From the NCBI GenBank assembly GCA_002470605.1, contig DKND01000044.1, forward strand, positions 36,030 through 42,909: a DNA stretch of 6,880 bases, read 5' to 3'. Numbering within the stretch: the stretch's first letter is position 1; each line of letters begins with the position of its first letter. This DNA comes from Opitutia bacterium UBA7397 (GTDB lineage: Bacteria; Verrucomicrobiota; Verrucomicrobiia; Opitutales; UBA953). Of the stretch, positions 5,751 through 6,880 are shown piece by piece. The notes beneath the pieces are model-generated. The model searched no databases. It saw only the letters and a list, made by a program, of their open reading frames with translations, and had not been told where the DNA came from. Both the position numbers and the translations under genes were made by a program.

Positions 5751-6596
5751 TCAGAGGGAGCGGCGGATGCGTGCGGTGATGTCTGACTTAAGACGGTCGA
5801 CGAAGCCAGTGACATAAGTGAGCGGATCAAGGGTATCATCCTGGATGAGCGGGGTAAGATCCATGGCCCATTGCATCGAGGTTTCGCGATCGGAACTATG
5901 GGCATTGCTAAAAGTAGCGTTTGCCGTGCGGCGACCAAGCACCGCAAGGTCGTAGCGTTTACCCCCCGCAATCTGCGTGGCAAAGATCGCATTGAGCTGC
6001 TGAGCAAGCTCAGGGCGTCCAGAGATAGGCATGGGAGTCTTTTCGTCATCTACCAACCAATCTAAATCGCGCCAGACTTCGCAGCCGTAGACCTTTTCCG
6101 GTCTTTGATCGCGAGGGAGAAGGCGAAGGGCTTCGATGCAACGCAGGGCGCAACCCACATGGGTATCATGCTTATCGGCAAGATTGTGGACGTAGACCAC
6201 TTTGGGCCGGGTAGCATTCAAGATTGATAATATCTCCGTCCGGGACGCCTCGGCTTGCTTCAAGCGGACGTCCTCGCTCGCATACCCGAGTTGTGCTACG
6301 AAACTATACTGGCCGAGCGTAGCTGCTCGCCTTTGCTCCTGAACACGCTCAGCGGCCATCTGCGCATCAGTCCAGTCGCGATAAACGCCCAAGCGGGAAC
6401 TTCCACGACCGTCCGTCAAGATGACGCCGCCGAACCAATGGTCCGTTTGATCATAGCAGGCGAGAATACCGTGGAACGCCATGAACTCGAGGTCATCCTG
6501 GTGGGCGCCAATACCTAAATGAGTTGTCCGCGAAAAGGCCTCGGGACCTCCAAGGGCATCGGGAACAAAGACGTCAGCTTGAGGGGATAGTTTCAT
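5751..6596 (-). CDS. PIG-L/LmbE-family zinc deacetylase with a variant AHQDD motif
   Basis: This 281-residue protein belongs to the PIG-L/LmbE family, zinc hydrolases that remove N-acetyl groups from GlcNAc-type sugars (MshB, BshB, PIG-L, chitobiose deacetylase). The first metal motif is GIGAHQDDLEF (28-38), where the usual A-H-P-D-D has Gln33 in place of Pro. H32 and D35 would bind zinc and D34 would be the general base. The second motif, VHNLADKHDTHVG (136-148), supplies H146 as the third ligand. There is no signal peptide, so it acts in the cytosol. The ATG at 6594-6596 is 6 bases after the ROK gene stop and the gene ends 6 bases before the nucleotidyltransferase start. Placed among HexNAc-activating genes, its substrate may be a free HexNAc, HexNAc-1-phosphate, HexNAc-6-phosphate or UDP-HexNAc; the sequence does not say which. 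Family assignment is good, substrate unknown. Confidence 0.85.
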   Translation of the reverse strand: MKLSPQADVFVPDALGGPEAFSRTTHLGIGAHQDDLEFMAFHGILACYDQTDHWFGGVILTDGRGSSRLGVYRDWTDAQMAAERVQEQRRAATLGQYSFVAQLGYASEDVRLKQAEASRTEILSILNATRPKVVYVHNLADKHDTHVGCALRCIEALRLLPRDQRPEKVYGCEVWRDLDWLVDDEKTPMPISGRPELAQQLNAIFATQIAGGKRYDLAVLGRRTANATFSNAHSSDRETSMQWAMDLTPLIQDDTLDPLTYVTGFVDRLKSDITARIRRSL

Positions 6597-6602
6597 TCCA
6601 AA

Positions 6603-6880
6603 TTATGAGAGAGGTGGAAGCGAAGCGGCGGCGATGGCCTGACCGTGCCGTTTATCCTTCTCGTTCGGAGTAATAAGGTCGATACGAAGTTCCGGAAACT
6701 CGTCGCGAAGCACCATCATGGCTCGAGCGATGATAAAATCGCCTCCAGACCCAGTCGTCACACGTCCCATGATCAGGAGGGCGTTGATTGGGTAGAAACT
6801 GGCGAAATGCGCGACTGCATATCCTAGGGAGATACCGATAGCCTCATAAACCTTATGCGCCCGCGGGTCGCCTTGGGCCA
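6603..6880 (-). CDS. ROK-family protein, C-terminal end (partial; sugar kinase or regulator)
   Basis: The minus-strand frame is open from the right edge (first full codon 6878-6876) to TAA at 6605-6603, giving the last 91 residues. The pattern GDPRAHKVYEAIGISLGYA, then FYPINALLIMGRVTTGSGGD, then GQAIAAASLP at the end is typical of the C-terminal part of ROK proteins. In these a late Gly-rich strand-turn near the ATP site follows a helix in the form of G-x-x-L-G-x-A-hA. ROK members are either kinases (glucose, GlcNAc, N-acetylmannosamine) or DNA-binding repressors such as NagC; the deciding N-terminus and the zinc-binding Cys region are outside the window. It is the most upstream visible gene of the amino-sugar operon, 6 bases before the deacetylase. 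A GlcNAc kinase or a NagC-like regulator would both fit, and this cannot be settled here. Confidence 0.75.
   Translation of the reverse strand, partial: AQGDPRAHKVYEAIGISLGYAVAHFASFYPINALLIMGRVTTGSGGDFIIARAMMVLRDEFPELRIDLITPNEKDKRHGQAIAAASLPPLS

Noticed and set aside
1..6880. CRISPR arrays, insertion sequences, tRNA genes, riboswitches
   Set aside because: Coding sequence covers essentially the whole window and I saw no repeated units, terminal inverted repeats or tRNA-like cloverleaf segments.

Overview
This window is densely packed bacterial DNA holding the ends or whole lengths of nine protein genes. There are no RNA genes, mobile elements or CRISPR repeats that I can see. The organism is a diderm: the first partial gene ends like an outer-membrane beta-barrel, and a periplasmic SCO-type protein and a His-rich exported protein follow. 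By eye the base composition is a little above half G+C. The SCO variant with a C-x5-C motif and the His-x-His-Pro exported protein remind me of Verrucomicrobiota/Planctomycetota-type genomes. That placement is a weak inference, because no phylogenetic marker is present.

Left half, plus strand (2-2812): a four-gene run consisting of the 3' end of a probable outer-membrane barrel gene, a short-form Ppx/GppA phosphatase (157-1080), a secreted SCO/thioredoxin-fold protein (1077-1949), and a membrane-anchored His-rich protein with two copies of an H-x-H-P module (1946-2812). The last three are joined by ATGA overlaps, and only 2 bases separate the first two. The SCO protein and its His-rich neighbour look like a periplasmic metal (copper?) or redox pair. 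The link to the Ppx/GppA enzyme is unexplained.

Right half, minus strand (read from 6880 down to 2802): the 3' end of a ROK-family sugar kinase or regulator, a PIG-L type zinc deacetylase, a sugar-1-phosphate nucleotidyltransferase, a kinase closely resembling N-acetylhexosamine 1-kinase (NahK/LnpB), and an extended-SDR nucleotide-sugar 4-epimerase. Spacings are 6 bases, 6 bases, a 32-base overlap and a 1-base overlap, so this is almost certainly one transcript. Together the kinase, nucleotidyltransferase and epimerase would take a free N-acetylhexosamine to its 1-phosphate, then to UDP-HexNAc, and then interconvert the GlcNAc and GalNAc forms. The ROK protein and the deacetylase fit amino-sugar use as well. 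This resembles the bifidobacterial lnp (lacto-N-biose/galacto-N-biose) pathway, but with a stand-alone nucleotidyltransferase in place of the GalT-type uridylyltransferase and with a deacetylase added. It is the most interesting system here.

The two operons converge and overlap by 11 bases at their 3' ends (2802-2812). There is no intergenic stretch longer than 6 bases in the window, so no promoter or intrinsic terminator can be placed inside it. Both transcripts start outside the window.
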